54,399 nucleotides of DNA from Anaerotignum sp. (GTDB lineage: Bacteria; Bacillota; Clostridia; Lachnospirales; Anaerotignaceae). Location: NCBI GenBank assembly GCA_020024265.1, contig JAHHTW010000014.1:1-54399 (forward strand), in the 5' to 3' direction. Of the stretch, positions 1 to 7,598 are shown in pieces. Within the stretch, counting starts at the first letter, position 1. The number at the start of each line of letters is the position of its first letter. The notes below the pieces were generated by a model. That model worked only from the letters and a program-made list of their open reading frames with translations. It was not told the DNA's origin and ran no database searches. The position numbers and the translations under genes are program-made.

Positions 1-12
1 AATTTGTCTTTT

Positions 13-44
13 CTTGACGCTATGGTCAAGTGAATTGACTATGG
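13..44. promoter_or_regulatory. Dyad symmetric sequence, possible operator or leader hairpin
   Basis: CTTGAC-gctatg-GTCAAG (13-30) is an inverted repeat, and ATGGTCAA-gtgaa-TTGACTAT (23-43) is a second, overlapping near-perfect dyad. This style of repeat is common in operators of MerR-type regulators, but it sits in the presumed leader of the leftward promoter, so an RNA hairpin is equally possible. Confidence 0.3.
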
Positions 45-107
45 GTTGTAAGTTTCATTCACTATTCTATTTTCAATGTTCACTGCACATTTCACAGCGC
101 AGGATTT

Positions 108-136
108 ATTTTAGCAAAGCGTTTTACAAATGTCAA
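108..136 (-). promoter_or_regulatory. sigma-A promoter reading left out of the window
   Basis: On the minus strand a perfect -35 TTGACA (131-136) is followed after 17 bp by TAAAAT (108-113). It lies just downstream of the sirtuin gene and points to a gene beyond position 1. The first 107 bases would be its leader. Confidence 0.6.
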
Positions 137-182
137 GCGTTTTTTTCACTTTTTTTTATTTTTTTCGAGAAGGCGCAAAATA

Positions 183-920
183 TCATACTTCCGGCACCAC
201 TGCACGCATCACCTGTGCAATATTATCTCTGATAACCAGATCTGCACGATGGTCAAATGGAGTTTCGCTCTTGTTGATCAGCACCAGATGCTTTCCACGG
301 AAATATTGTAAAAATCCTGCCGCCGGATATACATTCAGGCTGGTTCCACCCACAATCAATAAATCTGCTTTTGCAATATCATCCACTGCCTTTCTGATGG
401 TATCTTCATCTAAGCCTTCTTCGTACAACACAACATCCGGACGTACCATGCCGCCACAACGATCACAGCGTGTTATCCCCTCATCTTTGGTCACATAGTC
501 CAAATCAAATGTCTTGCCACAGTCTATACAAAAATTGCGGTATAATGTCCCATGCAATTCATGCACGACCTTGCTTCCTGCCTTTTGATGCAAATCGTCG
601 ATATTTTGTGTAATCACCGAACGCAATTTTCCGATTTTCTCCAGATCAGCCAATGCTTTGTGACAATCGTTGGGCTTTGCATTTGGATACAACAAATTCT
701 TTTTATAGTACTGAAAAAAGATTTCAGGATGTGCCGAAAAAAAAGAATGGCTCAATATGACCTCCGGCTGATAACCATATGCATTCACTGCCGCAAAAAT
801 CCCATTTTCACTGCGAAAATCCGGAATACCGCTTTCTGTGGAAACTCCTGCTCCGCCAAAAAACACAATATTTTCGCATGCTTCCATCCAATCCTTCAAC
901 TGCTGCCATTTTGCATCCAT
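183..920 (-). CDS. NAD-dependent protein deacylase, sirtuin (Sir2) family
   Basis: A 245-residue sirtuin that would remove acyl groups from lysines in cytoplasmic proteins while consuming NAD. The NAD-binding motif GAGVSTESGIPDFRS is near residue 22, TQNIDDLHQKAG lies in the middle, and the catalytic His is in HELHGT. Two zinc-binding Cys pairs (CIDC and CDRC) follow, then GGTSLNVYPAAG, which binds the adenine side. The length matches bacterial single-domain sirtuins. The start has an AGAGGGG ribosome binding site 5-6 bases upstream. It is the last gene on this strand before a new leftward promoter, and no substrate or acyl-CoA gene lies beside it, so the preferred acyl group cannot be told. 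Confidence 0.93.
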   Translation of the reverse strand: MDAKWQQLKDWMEACENIVFFGGAGVSTESGIPDFRSENGIFAAVNAYGYQPEVILSHSFFSAHPEIFFQYYKKNLLYPNAKPNDCHKALADLEKIGKLRSVITQNIDDLHQKAGSKVVHELHGTLYRNFCIDCGKTFDLDYVTKDEGITRCDRCGGMVRPDVVLYEEGLDEDTIRKAVDDIAKADLLIVGGTSLNVYPAAGFLQYFRGKHLVLINKSETPFDHRADLVIRDNIAQVMRAVVPEV

Positions 921-1055
921 TTGCGTCCCCTCTTTCTGCCAACCAATATTTGTGATAGTGCTTGGGCAGGGCTACACAAAAGCCTATGCTTCTGCTCGTC
1001 CCTGCCCATTTATGATTATAAATCAAAAACGCTTTTGCTTCAATGCAAAATCATA

Positions 1056-2375
1056 TTATATTTCTTCGTTTTGTTCCTTTGGATGCAGCCGTACGGTTGT
1101 TTTTCCGATGCGATGGTTTTCTACATTATGTACATAAATTTCCATCGCTTCTGTACTAACGCAGAAACTGCTGCCATCATCGGGTACATGTCCAAGTTCC
1201 CCACATACATAACCACCAAATGTATCATAATCTGCAATGGGCAGCTGCTGAGACAATGCATGTGCCACTTCCTCCAAGTCTGCGCTTCCGGCAATATGCC
1301 ATTCCCCATCTCCTACTTTATGGATGTCGATTTCTTCTTCTGTTTCATCCTCCTCATAAAAATCACCCACCAAAAGCTGTACGATATCACGCAGTGTAAT
1401 GATGCCTCTCAAGCCGCCATATTCATCCAAAAGAATGGAAAAATATCTTCGGCGGTGCTTCATATTTGCCAAAAGCACATCGGCTTTTACCGTTTCCGGT
1501 ACAAAGTACGGCTTTGTTACCGCATGCTTCATAACACTTTCACGGCTTTTGTCTTTCAAACGGAAATAGTCCTTTGTATCCAGCACCCCAACAATATTGT
1601 CATGCCCTTCACCACTGATGGGATAAAATGAAAAACGATTGTTTTGTATGGTTTCCTCCCACACCTGCATATCGTCGTCCAAATTCAAAATCACCATATC
1701 CATACGATGGGTACATACTTCTTCCACAGAAATATCATCCAGTGCAAATACTTTCTGGATCATTTCCACTTCTTCTTCATCAATGGTACCTTTTTCGTTG
1801 CCTACCTCCAGCATCATACGAATTTCTTCTTCAGACACTTCCTCCTCCTCTCGGTTCGGATCAATCCCCAGCAAGCGCAATACCGCATTTGTAGATGCCG
1901 TCAACAGCCATACCAAGGGCGCAAATACACGGGAAACATTCTGCAAAAGACCGGAAAGCCCCAATGCCAGAGATTCTGATTTCTGCATCGCCACACGCTT
2001 TGGCACCAGTTCACCGAATACCAAGTTAAAATATGCCAAAATGACCGTAATCACCAATACGCAAATGGATTTCAACACATTTTCCGAAATCCCAATACTG
2101 GTTGCTGCAAGCGCAGCTGCCAATGGTGCAGCAAAACTCTCCGCTGCAAACGCACTGGAGAGCATACCAGCCAGTGTAATTGCTACCTGTATGGTCGCCA
2201 AAAACTTTGCAGGCTGATCTGTCAGGCTCACCAGCCTTTTTGCACGTTTATCTCCATTTTCTGCCATTTTCTTTAATTTGTTATCATTCATAGAAATGAC
2301 TGCGATTTCCGCACTTGCAAATATCGCATTCAACGCAATCAATACTACCTGTAAAATCAACGGTTCCCAACTCAT
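1056..2375 (-). CDS. CNNM/CorC (HlyC) family membrane protein with CBS pair
   Basis: A 439-residue hemolysin-C/CNNM family protein, a family linked to magnesium or other cation export. The N-terminal DUF21/CNNM membrane domain has about four hydrophobic segments (SWEPLILQVVLIALNAIFA, then stretches near residues 55-75, 90-115 and 125-150). Two CBS domains follow (about 205-325), and a C-terminal CorC_HlyC domain (about 345-425) containing GDGEWHIAGSADL and DTFGGYVCGELG. The ATG at 2375 is chosen because GGGAGG lies at normal distance; the open frame runs upstream to 2483 but without a ribosome binding site. It has its own likely promoter. The transported ion is inferred from family only. Confidence 0.9.
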   Translation of the reverse strand: MSWEPLILQVVLIALNAIFASAEIAVISMNDNKLKKMAENGDKRAKRLVSLTDQPAKFLATIQVAITLAGMLSSAFAAESFAAPLAAALAATSIGISENVLKSICVLVITVILAYFNLVFGELVPKRVAMQKSESLALGLSGLLQNVSRVFAPLVWLLTASTNAVLRLLGIDPNREEEEVSEEEIRMMLEVGNEKGTIDEEEVEMIQKVFALDDISVEEVCTHRMDMVILNLDDDMQVWEETIQNNRFSFYPISGEGHDNIVGVLDTKDYFRLKDKSRESVMKHAVTKPYFVPETVKADVLLANMKHRRRYFSILLDEYGGLRGIITLRDIVQLLVGDFYEEDETEEEIDIHKVGDGEWHIAGSADLEEVAHALSQQLPIADYDTFGGYVCGELGHVPDDGSSFCVSTEAMEIYVHNVENHRIGKTTVRLHPKEQNEEI

Positions 2376-2499
2376 TTTTTCATTCCTCCCAAAATCAACA
2401 TCTGTTTTGTCACCATAGTCCTTACTCCGTGACACCATATCATACCATTGATACAAACACAAAAAGGCATACCCTGCCCACATCGACAGACTACACCTC

Positions 2500-2568
2500 T
2501 TATTCCAGCTGTTTCATATCGGTATACAGATTTTTAGGATTGGCGTGTTCTTCACTGTCCTCGTCCAT
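2500..2568 (-). CDS. Possible 22-residue acidic peptide
   Basis: A short open frame (ATG 2568, stop TAA) reading MDEDSEEHANPKNLY and ending in KQLE. AAAGGAG lies upstream, but too far from this ATG (14 bases) and too close to an in-frame GTG at 2580. It lies in the leader of the CNNM gene, so it may be a leader peptide or chance. No family recognised. Confidence 0.2.
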   Translation of the reverse strand: MDEDSEEHANPKNLYTDMKQLE

Positions 2569-2600
2569 TCTGTTATGCACACTCCTTTCAATTTCGTTCT

Positions 2601-2630
2601 TATCTTCTCATTCTTTTCTATTTTTGTCAA
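2601..2630 (-). promoter_or_regulatory. Likely sigma-A promoter for the CNNM gene
   Basis: Minus-strand TTGACA (2625-2630) with an AAGATA -10-like hexamer (2601-2606) after 18 bp. The -35 is perfect, the -10 moderate. Between 2376 and 2769 I otherwise see only the candidate peptide and the terminator of the lipoprotein gene. Confidence 0.4.
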
Positions 2631-2725
2631 TCAAGAGTCTGTTAAGAAATCAGCGCATTTTTCCAAAAATCGACCTTTCCATCAAACAGGATCTTGCCAC
2701 ATATACCCATCCAACAAACAAAAAG

Positions 2726-2760
2726 CAAAAACCACCAACTTACCGTCAGTGGTTTTGAAA
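2726..2760 (-). terminator. Rho-independent terminator of the lipoprotein operon
   Basis: On the minus strand AAAACCAC and GTGGTTTT form an 8-bp stem around a 13-base loop, followed by T-rich sequence (TTTTTGCTTTTTG). It begins 10 bases after the stop codon of the lipoprotein gene. Confidence 0.7.
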
Positions 2761-2769
2761 AAGATCCGT

Positions 2770-3216
2770 TTATTCTGTTTCTTCATCAGGCACTTCCTCG
2801 TCCTGTACATCCTCTTGCGCATCCTGTGCATTTGTTTGTGTCAGCTTCGGTGTGCCGTCATCCAAAGAGAACACCAATGTATCTCCATCATGCAGTTTGA
2901 CATCCTTCCAGATCTGCTCTGTATGATTTTCAAATATCATCTTTACCTGCCAACCATCTGTCACAGGCACCAAGCCGTCAATATTGACGGGTACTTCAAA
3001 TCCGTTCTCCCACAAATCGTCCTGCAACAGATTGTCTGTCCATTTATATTCCGCAACGGGACGCAGATGCAGCTCGGACACATTCTGTTCTGTTTGGTTG
3101 CAGAATTTCATTTCATAAGAAACTTCCTCTTTTGCAGTATTGCGTCTTGCCCCACAGCCTGAAGCCATCACACCGACAACAGCCACCATCAGCAAAAGTA
3201 TGATTTTCTTTCTCAT
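2770..3216 (-). CDS. Small unrecognised lipoprotein
   Basis: A 148-residue protein with a lipoprotein signal: MRKK, a hydrophobic stretch, and lipobox VMASGC, so Cys21 would be lipidated and the protein held on the outer face of the membrane. The remainder has alternating beta-like segments (VSYEMKFCNQTEQNVSELHL, VPVTDGWQVKMIFEN) and an acidic tail (EDVQDEEVPDEETE). No catalytic motif is visible. It starts 19 bases after the cyclophilin lipoprotein gene, with an AAAGGGGAT ribosome binding site, so the two are probably one transcript. A role in extracytoplasmic protein quality or surface assembly is only a guess from the neighbour. Confidence 0.75.
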   Translation of the reverse strand: MRKKIILLLMVAVVGVMASGCGARRNTAKEEVSYEMKFCNQTEQNVSELHLRPVAEYKWTDNLLQDDLWENGFEVPVNIDGLVPVTDGWQVKMIFENHTEQIWKDVKLHDGDTLVFSLDDGTPKLTQTNAQDAQEDVQDEEVPDEETE

Positions 3217-3235
3217 ATTCCAATCCCCTTTCGCT

Positions 3236-4036
3236 TCACTGCACCTGATAAGGTTCCCATGTAATACTTTCTATGATAATATCCTCTTTGGGCTTATCAT
3301 TGCCATCCACATCACTTGCTGCAATGGCATCTACCACATCCATACCCTCCAGAACCTGCCCAAAAACAGTGTATGCATTGCCAAAGACATATTCCAGATG
3401 TACTGCGCCACCCTCTTGACGATAATGTGCAATGACAGAATCCGGAAAGAGTTGCTCTATGGTATAAAAAGTATCTCCAATGGTAATACCAATCTTTTCT
3501 TCATTGTTGCTTTTTGTTTCCTCCAGCTGTTTCAAATGCTGCTCGGATACACTTTTTTGCTGTACAATAAAGAACTGGCTGCCGTTTGTATTGGGGCCAC
3601 TGTTTGCCATAGCGACTGCACCGTTATAGTAATGCAGCTTTGGAGAAACCTCATCTTCAAAGCTTTCTCCCCAGCAGCTTTCGCCACCTGCGCCCGTTCC
3701 GGTTGGATCACCTGTCTGTACCATAAAGTCCTCAATGACACGATGGAATGTCAATCCGTCATAATACCCATCCTTTGCCAATGTTTTGAAATTTTCTACT
3801 GCTTTGGGCGCTTCTTCTGGGAAAAAGCGCATTTTGATATCGCCCTTGGATGTTTTCAAAACTGCAATTTCTTCACCCTCCTTGGGCAATTGCGACTGTA
3901 TAATGGTATCGAAAACCTCTCCCTGCGCTGCATTTGTTTCGGTGTTTGCTTCTTCGTTTGTTTCTTTTTTCTGTCCACAGCCTGCCACTGTCAATGTCAG
4001 CATCATGACAACAAACAAAGCCAAATACTTTTTCAT
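3236..4036 (-). CDS. Cyclophilin-type peptidyl-prolyl isomerase lipoprotein
   Basis: A 266-residue surface lipoprotein catalysing cis-trans isomerisation of prolyl bonds in exported proteins. Lipobox TVAGCG places the lipidated Cys at residue 20, followed by a Lys/Glu/Thr linker. The cyclophilin fold runs from about residue 55: FFPEEAPKAVENF, the catalytic FHRVIEDFMVQTGDPTGTGAGG, and ANSGPNTNGSQFFI. An insertion of about 60 residues (KSVSEQHLKQLEETKSNNEE onward) separates the core from the final strand containing GNAYTVFGQVLEGMDVVDAI; it makes the protein longer than simple cyclophilins. Ribosome binding site AGGAGG lies 8 bases before ATG. The family assignment is firm; clients are unknown. 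Confidence 0.92.
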   Translation of the reverse strand: MKKYLALFVVMMLTLTVAGCGQKKETNEEANTETNAAQGEVFDTIIQSQLPKEGEEIAVLKTSKGDIKMRFFPEEAPKAVENFKTLAKDGYYDGLTFHRVIEDFMVQTGDPTGTGAGGESCWGESFEDEVSPKLHYYNGAVAMANSGPNTNGSQFFIVQQKSVSEQHLKQLEETKSNNEEKIGITIGDTFYTIEQLFPDSVIAHYRQEGGAVHLEYVFGNAYTVFGQVLEGMDVVDAIAASDVDGNDKPKEDIIIESITWEPYQVQ

Positions 4037-4113
4037 GGTACATTCCTCCTACGTATCTTTATACTGAATCTCATTCTAATACGCACGCAAAGTTTCTGTC
4101 AATTGATAAATTC

Positions 4114-5190
4114 TTAAAATTTCAAATCTGGGTCAAATTTGTGAATTTGCTCCATCACAGACTGTACCCCTTGGTTTTGTGCGTGGCCTGCCATTGCTGT
4201 AATATAGTCCTGACGCTTTTCATACAACGCACGCACCTTTTGCTCCATCTGCTTTGTTGTCATTTCTTCTTCCTTCAGCACCATGGCAAAGCCCTGCTTT
4301 TCATATGATGCCGCATTTAATATTTGGTCTCCTCGGCTGGCTTTGACAGAAAGCGGAATAAGCAAATGCGGCTTTTGCAGTGCCAAAAATTCGGAAATGG
4401 AATTGCTGCCCGCACGGGAAATGATCACATCTGCGGCAGCAAACAAATCCGATAAACCATCGGATACATACTCAAACTGACAGTATCCCTTTGTATCTGC
4501 AAGCTCCGGCACCACATGTCCCTTGCCACACAGATGGATGACATCAAAATCCCGCAAAAGAGAAGGCAATGCATCTCTCAGGCAGTCATTGAGCTTTACT
4601 GCACCCAAAGAGCCACCCATTTGCAGCAATACCGGCTTTGTTCCATCAAATCCGCAGGCACACAGTCCCTTTTGTCTGTCGCCTTCAAACAATTCTTTTC
4701 GGATGGGCGTGCCGGTATGCACCCCCTTGCCCTTTGCCACATATTGCAATGTTTCCGGAAATGTTGTACAAATGATCTTTGCAAACGGCATGGCAATTTT
4801 GTTGGCAAGTCCGGGGGTAATATCGGATTCATGAATGATGACGGGAATTTTTTGTTTCCTTGCTGCCAGTACCACAGGAACTGCAACAAAGCCGCCTTTG
4901 GAAAACACCACATCCGGCTTGATTTTCTTCAGCAGCTTGCCTGCTTCATGCACACCTTTGATCACACGGAACATATCTGTGATATTTTGTTTGGAAAGAT
5001 AGCGGCGCAATTTTCCTGTCGGAATGCTTTCATAGTCGATCCCTGCTTCCATAACCAGCTTTTTTTCAATCCCGTTTTCGGAACCAATATATTGAATATC
5101 CCAGCCCTCTTTTTGTAATATCGGCAGCAACGCAAGGTTGGGTGTAACATGTCCTGCGGTACCACCACCTGTTAACACAATTTTTTTCAT
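4114..5190 (-). CDS. murG: UDP-GlcNAc--lipid I N-acetylglucosaminyltransferase MurG
   Basis: A 358-residue GT28 enzyme that adds GlcNAc to lipid I to give lipid II on the cytoplasmic face of the membrane, the last intracellular step of peptidoglycan precursor synthesis. The N-terminal loop GGGTAGHVTPNLAL, the FSKGGFVAVPVVLAA segment, MGGSLGAVKLN in the donor domain and RAGSNSISEFLALQKPHLLIPL are hallmark positions. Full normal length. Ribosome binding site GAGGTG. No other mur or division gene adjoins it; upstream is dusB with a 65-bp gap, so co-transcription is possible. Confidence 0.96.
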   Translation of the reverse strand: MKKIVLTGGGTAGHVTPNLALLPILQKEGWDIQYIGSENGIEKKLVMEAGIDYESIPTGKLRRYLSKQNITDMFRVIKGVHEAGKLLKKIKPDVVFSKGGFVAVPVVLAARKQKIPVIIHESDITPGLANKIAMPFAKIICTTFPETLQYVAKGKGVHTGTPIRKELFEGDRQKGLCACGFDGTKPVLLQMGGSLGAVKLNDCLRDALPSLLRDFDVIHLCGKGHVVPELADTKGYCQFEYVSDGLSDLFAAADVIISRAGSNSISEFLALQKPHLLIPLSVKASRGDQILNAASYEKQGFAMVLKEEEMTTKQMEQKVRALYEKRQDYITAMAGHAQNQGVQSVMEQIHKFDPDLKF

Positions 5191-5255
5191 ACATTTTCAC
5201 CTCAAACAATTTGATTTGGTCTTTTTGAAGCATTTTCGACTACCCGATATGCCCC

Positions 5256-6227
5256 TTAGGCTTTCCCTCGGCTGTGCAAATAGGCATGCAGCAATGCTTC
5301 CATTTCTGCATAGCTTTCTATATGATTCATTTTCCCCCGCAGTTCTGATGCACTTGGAACGCCTTTCATATACCATGCCATATGCTTGCGCATTTCTCTG
5401 ATACCAATATATTCTCCCTTGTAGTCCATCAACATTCTGGCGTGGCGCAATGCATGCAGCACACGCTCCTCTGCGCTTGGCTCAGGCAAAAGCACCCCTG
5501 TTTTCAGGTAATGTATGATTCGCTGAAAAATCCAAGGATTGCCCTGCGCACCACGTCCAACCATGATCGCATCACAGCCCGTTGCATCCAAAAGCGCCTT
5601 TGCATCCTGTGGTGTAAAAATATCCCCATTGCCGATGACAGGGATGGAGACCGCCTCCTTGACCTGACGAATGATCTCCCAATCCGCTTTGCCGCTGTAA
5701 TACTGTTCTCTGGTGCGTCCATGCACAGCGACTGCACTTGCACCGTTCGCTTCTGCAATTTTGGCAATTTCCACAGCATTGATGTGATCGTCGTCAAAGC
5801 CTTTACGAAACTTAATGGTAACGGGCTTTTTCTGACTTTCTACAAGGGACTTCACAATTTGCCCCACCAGCTGCGGTGTTTTTGTCAAAGCACTGCCTTC
5901 ACCGTTTTTGACGATTTTCGGCGCAGGACAACCCATATTCACATCAATGATGTCAAAGGGATATTCCTCAATTTTACGTCCCATCTCGCCCAAAATCTCC
6001 GGACTGGAGCCAAAAAGCTGTATGGCAGTCGGGCGTTCCGCCGCTTCTACCTGCAACAGCTCTGTTGTATTTTTGTTGTTATATAAAATTCCCTTTGCGC
6101 TGACCATTTCCGAATATACCAAACCGCAGCCCATTTCTTTGCACAGCAGGCGAAACGGCAGGTCTGTCACACCAGCCATGGGCGCTAGGAATACATTGTT
6201 TTCCAATGTCACATTTCCAATTTTCAT
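5256..6227 (-). CDS. dusB: tRNA-dihydrouridine synthase (DusB type)
   Basis: A 323-residue FMN enzyme reducing specific uridines in the tRNA D-loop. The TIM barrel begins with VFLAPMAGVTDLPFRLL, has the catalytic Cys in NMGCPAPKI, VHGRTREQYYSGKADW, and the FMN phosphate-binding VIGNGDIFTPQDA and MVGRGAQGNPW. The helical C-terminal domain contains IGIREMRKHMAWYMKG. ATG at 6227 is preferred because AGAAAGGAAAAAG lies just upstream; an in-frame ATG at 6245 has no good site. Lies upstream of murG on the same strand. Confidence 0.94.
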   Translation of the reverse strand: MKIGNVTLENNVFLAPMAGVTDLPFRLLCKEMGCGLVYSEMVSAKGILYNNKNTTELLQVEAAERPTAIQLFGSSPEILGEMGRKIEEYPFDIIDVNMGCPAPKIVKNGEGSALTKTPQLVGQIVKSLVESQKKPVTIKFRKGFDDDHINAVEIAKIAEANGASAVAVHGRTREQYYSGKADWEIIRQVKEAVSIPVIGNGDIFTPQDAKALLDATGCDAIMVGRGAQGNPWIFQRIIHYLKTGVLLPEPSAEERVLHALRHARMLMDYKGEYIGIREMRKHMAWYMKGVPSASELRGKMNHIESYAEMEALLHAYLHSRGKA

Positions 6228-6421
6228 TCTTTTTCCTTTCTGCAATGGATGCTATGGTATTTACATGACAAAAAAACAGGCTAGTCCAACAGAACTGCCC
6301 GCTTTTTCCCCAGCGGTTGTGTACTTCTCGCCTTTGCTTCGCTCCCGATTTGTGCAGCGTGCAATTTCATGCGGTACACATACACATCCATGACGAAAAT
6401 TTTTTCAGACAATTCGATTGC

Positions 6422-6652
6422 TCAATCTTCATAGTCATTGGCTGCATCCAAAATCATTTCTTTCAGTATTTTTTTATCAAAATCCTTGATTTCCAGCTCC
6501 AGAGAAAGTTCCTCCAATTCATCATCCTCTGACGCATAATTGGCTTCAAAGGCAGACGTCAAATCGTCTTCAAATATAATCTCGCCCTCGATGCTCCAAA
6601 CATCTTCATCCTTGTTCAACGAAAAAATATTTACTTCTGTAATTTGCAACAT
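6422..6652 (-). CDS. Small acidic protein, unrecognised
   Basis: A 76-residue protein with a perfect AGGAGG nine bases before ATG. It is strongly acidic (FEDDLTSAF, ASEDDELEELSLELE) and ends with a predicted helix (DKKILKEMILDAANDYED). No signal peptide, Cys pair or nucleic-acid motif. It starts 13 bases after the flavin reductase stop codon, so the two are probably co-transcribed. I do not recognise a family. Confidence 0.7.
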   Translation of the reverse strand: MLQITEVNIFSLNKDEDVWSIEGEIIFEDDLTSAFEANYASEDDELEELSLELEIKDFDKKILKEMILDAANDYED

Positions 6653-6665
6653 TTTGATACGCCTC

Positions 6666-7328
6666 CTATTGGTTTCTATTCCTCTTATTTTGCTTTTTTG
6701 GCTGTTGGGCATGGATTGGCTTTCCATGGCGTTTGGTACGGTTTTTTTTGCTTTTCGGCTCTGTTGTCTGCTCTTTGCGTACAGAATAGCCAAAGGAACC
6801 AATCTGATTGCCCAATGTAAAATAACCGCCATGACTGTAGCAGATGGGATTGCTTTGATTGAAATGGAATTTCCCCGTTTCATCAAAGTACTGTGTGCTT
6901 GCACTGACAGAAACCACCTCTGCTAAAAACATTGTATGACTGCCCAACGGCAAAATTTCCTTTACTTTACATTCTATATTGATTGGGCTTTCCACAATCA
7001 CGGGCGCATCTACCTGTTCGCCCTTGCGTGCTGTCAGATGCATTTTGGCAAATTTATCCACATCCCGACCGCTTTTCACACCACAATAATCACAGGCGTA
7101 TGCCAAATCCTTTGTAACCAAATTGATGACAAACGCACCGCTTTGCCGAATCATATCATACGAATGTCGTTCCGGACGGATCGAAACATATGTCATTGGG
7201 GGATTGGTATTGACCGTACCTGTCCATGCAGCAGTAAATATATTTTTTTCTTCCATATTCCCACAGGATACCATCACAACCGGCACAGGATAAATCACCG
7301 TTCCCGGCTTCCAAATCTGTTTGTCCAT
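6666..7328 (-). CDS. Flavin reductase family protein (FMN-binding split barrel)
   Basis: A 220-residue flavin-binding protein. The fold is shown by YPVPVVMVSCG, NIFTAAWTGTVNTNPPMTYVSI, RPERHSYDMIRQSGAFVINLVTKDLA and the central CDYCGVKSGRDVDKF; this HsYd/GVKSGR pattern is common in clostridial flavoredoxin-like proteins that pass electrons from NAD(P)H or ferredoxin. The last about 40 residues are very basic (PKSKKNRTKRHGKPIHAQQPKKQNKRNRNQ-type), an unusual tail for the family that could bind RNA, membrane or an acidic partner such as the neighbouring acidic protein. ATG 7328 is chosen over the longer frame because of AAAGGAGAGG. A good promoter lies just upstream. Confidence 0.88.
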   Translation of the reverse strand: MDKQIWKPGTVIYPVPVVMVSCGNMEEKNIFTAAWTGTVNTNPPMTYVSIRPERHSYDMIRQSGAFVINLVTKDLAYACDYCGVKSGRDVDKFAKMHLTARKGEQVDAPVIVESPINIECKVKEILPLGSHTMFLAEVVSVSASTQYFDETGKFHFNQSNPICYSHGGYFTLGNQIGSFGYSVRKEQTTEPKSKKNRTKRHGKPIHAQQPKKQNKRNRNQ

Positions 7329-7365
7329 ACCATACCTCTCCTTTACATACGCTATAACGCTATTT

Positions 7366-7394
7366 ATCATACCTGAGAGCGTATCATTTGTAAA
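7366..7394 (-). promoter_or_regulatory. Sigma-A promoter for the flavin reductase
   Basis: Minus-strand TTTACA (7389-7394), 17-bp spacer, TATGAT (7366-7371), about 40 bp before the start codon. Confidence 0.65.
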
Positions 7395-7547
7395 GACGAA
7401 AAATATCAAAAAAGCCTTTCCTATTTTTGTTCAAATTCCTGTCTTTTTCCGCTCTTTGCTTTGCAAAAACTTTGCTTTTGCTCCATCAGAAAACGCCCTA
7501 CATATATCAAAAAATGCAAATTTCGTTTTTCCATTCTGATTTCATAC

Positions 7548-7576
7548 TTGCAAGCGCATATAAAATTTTGTATCCT
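7548..7576 (+). promoter_or_regulatory. Promoter for the rRNA methyltransferase gene
   Basis: TTGCAA (7548-7553), 17-bp spacer, TATCCT (7571-7576), 22 bp before the ATG. Each hexamer matches the sigma-A consensus at four positions. The rest of 7329-7547 shows nothing else. Confidence 0.5.
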
Positions 7577-7598
7577 AAAGTAAAAAGGAGGACATCTC

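Noticed and set aside
552..1631. 359-codon open frame on plus
   Set aside because: It lies opposite the sirtuin and CNNM genes, has no ribosome binding site, and its sequence is Cys/Ile/Phe-rich nonsense typical of antisense frames.
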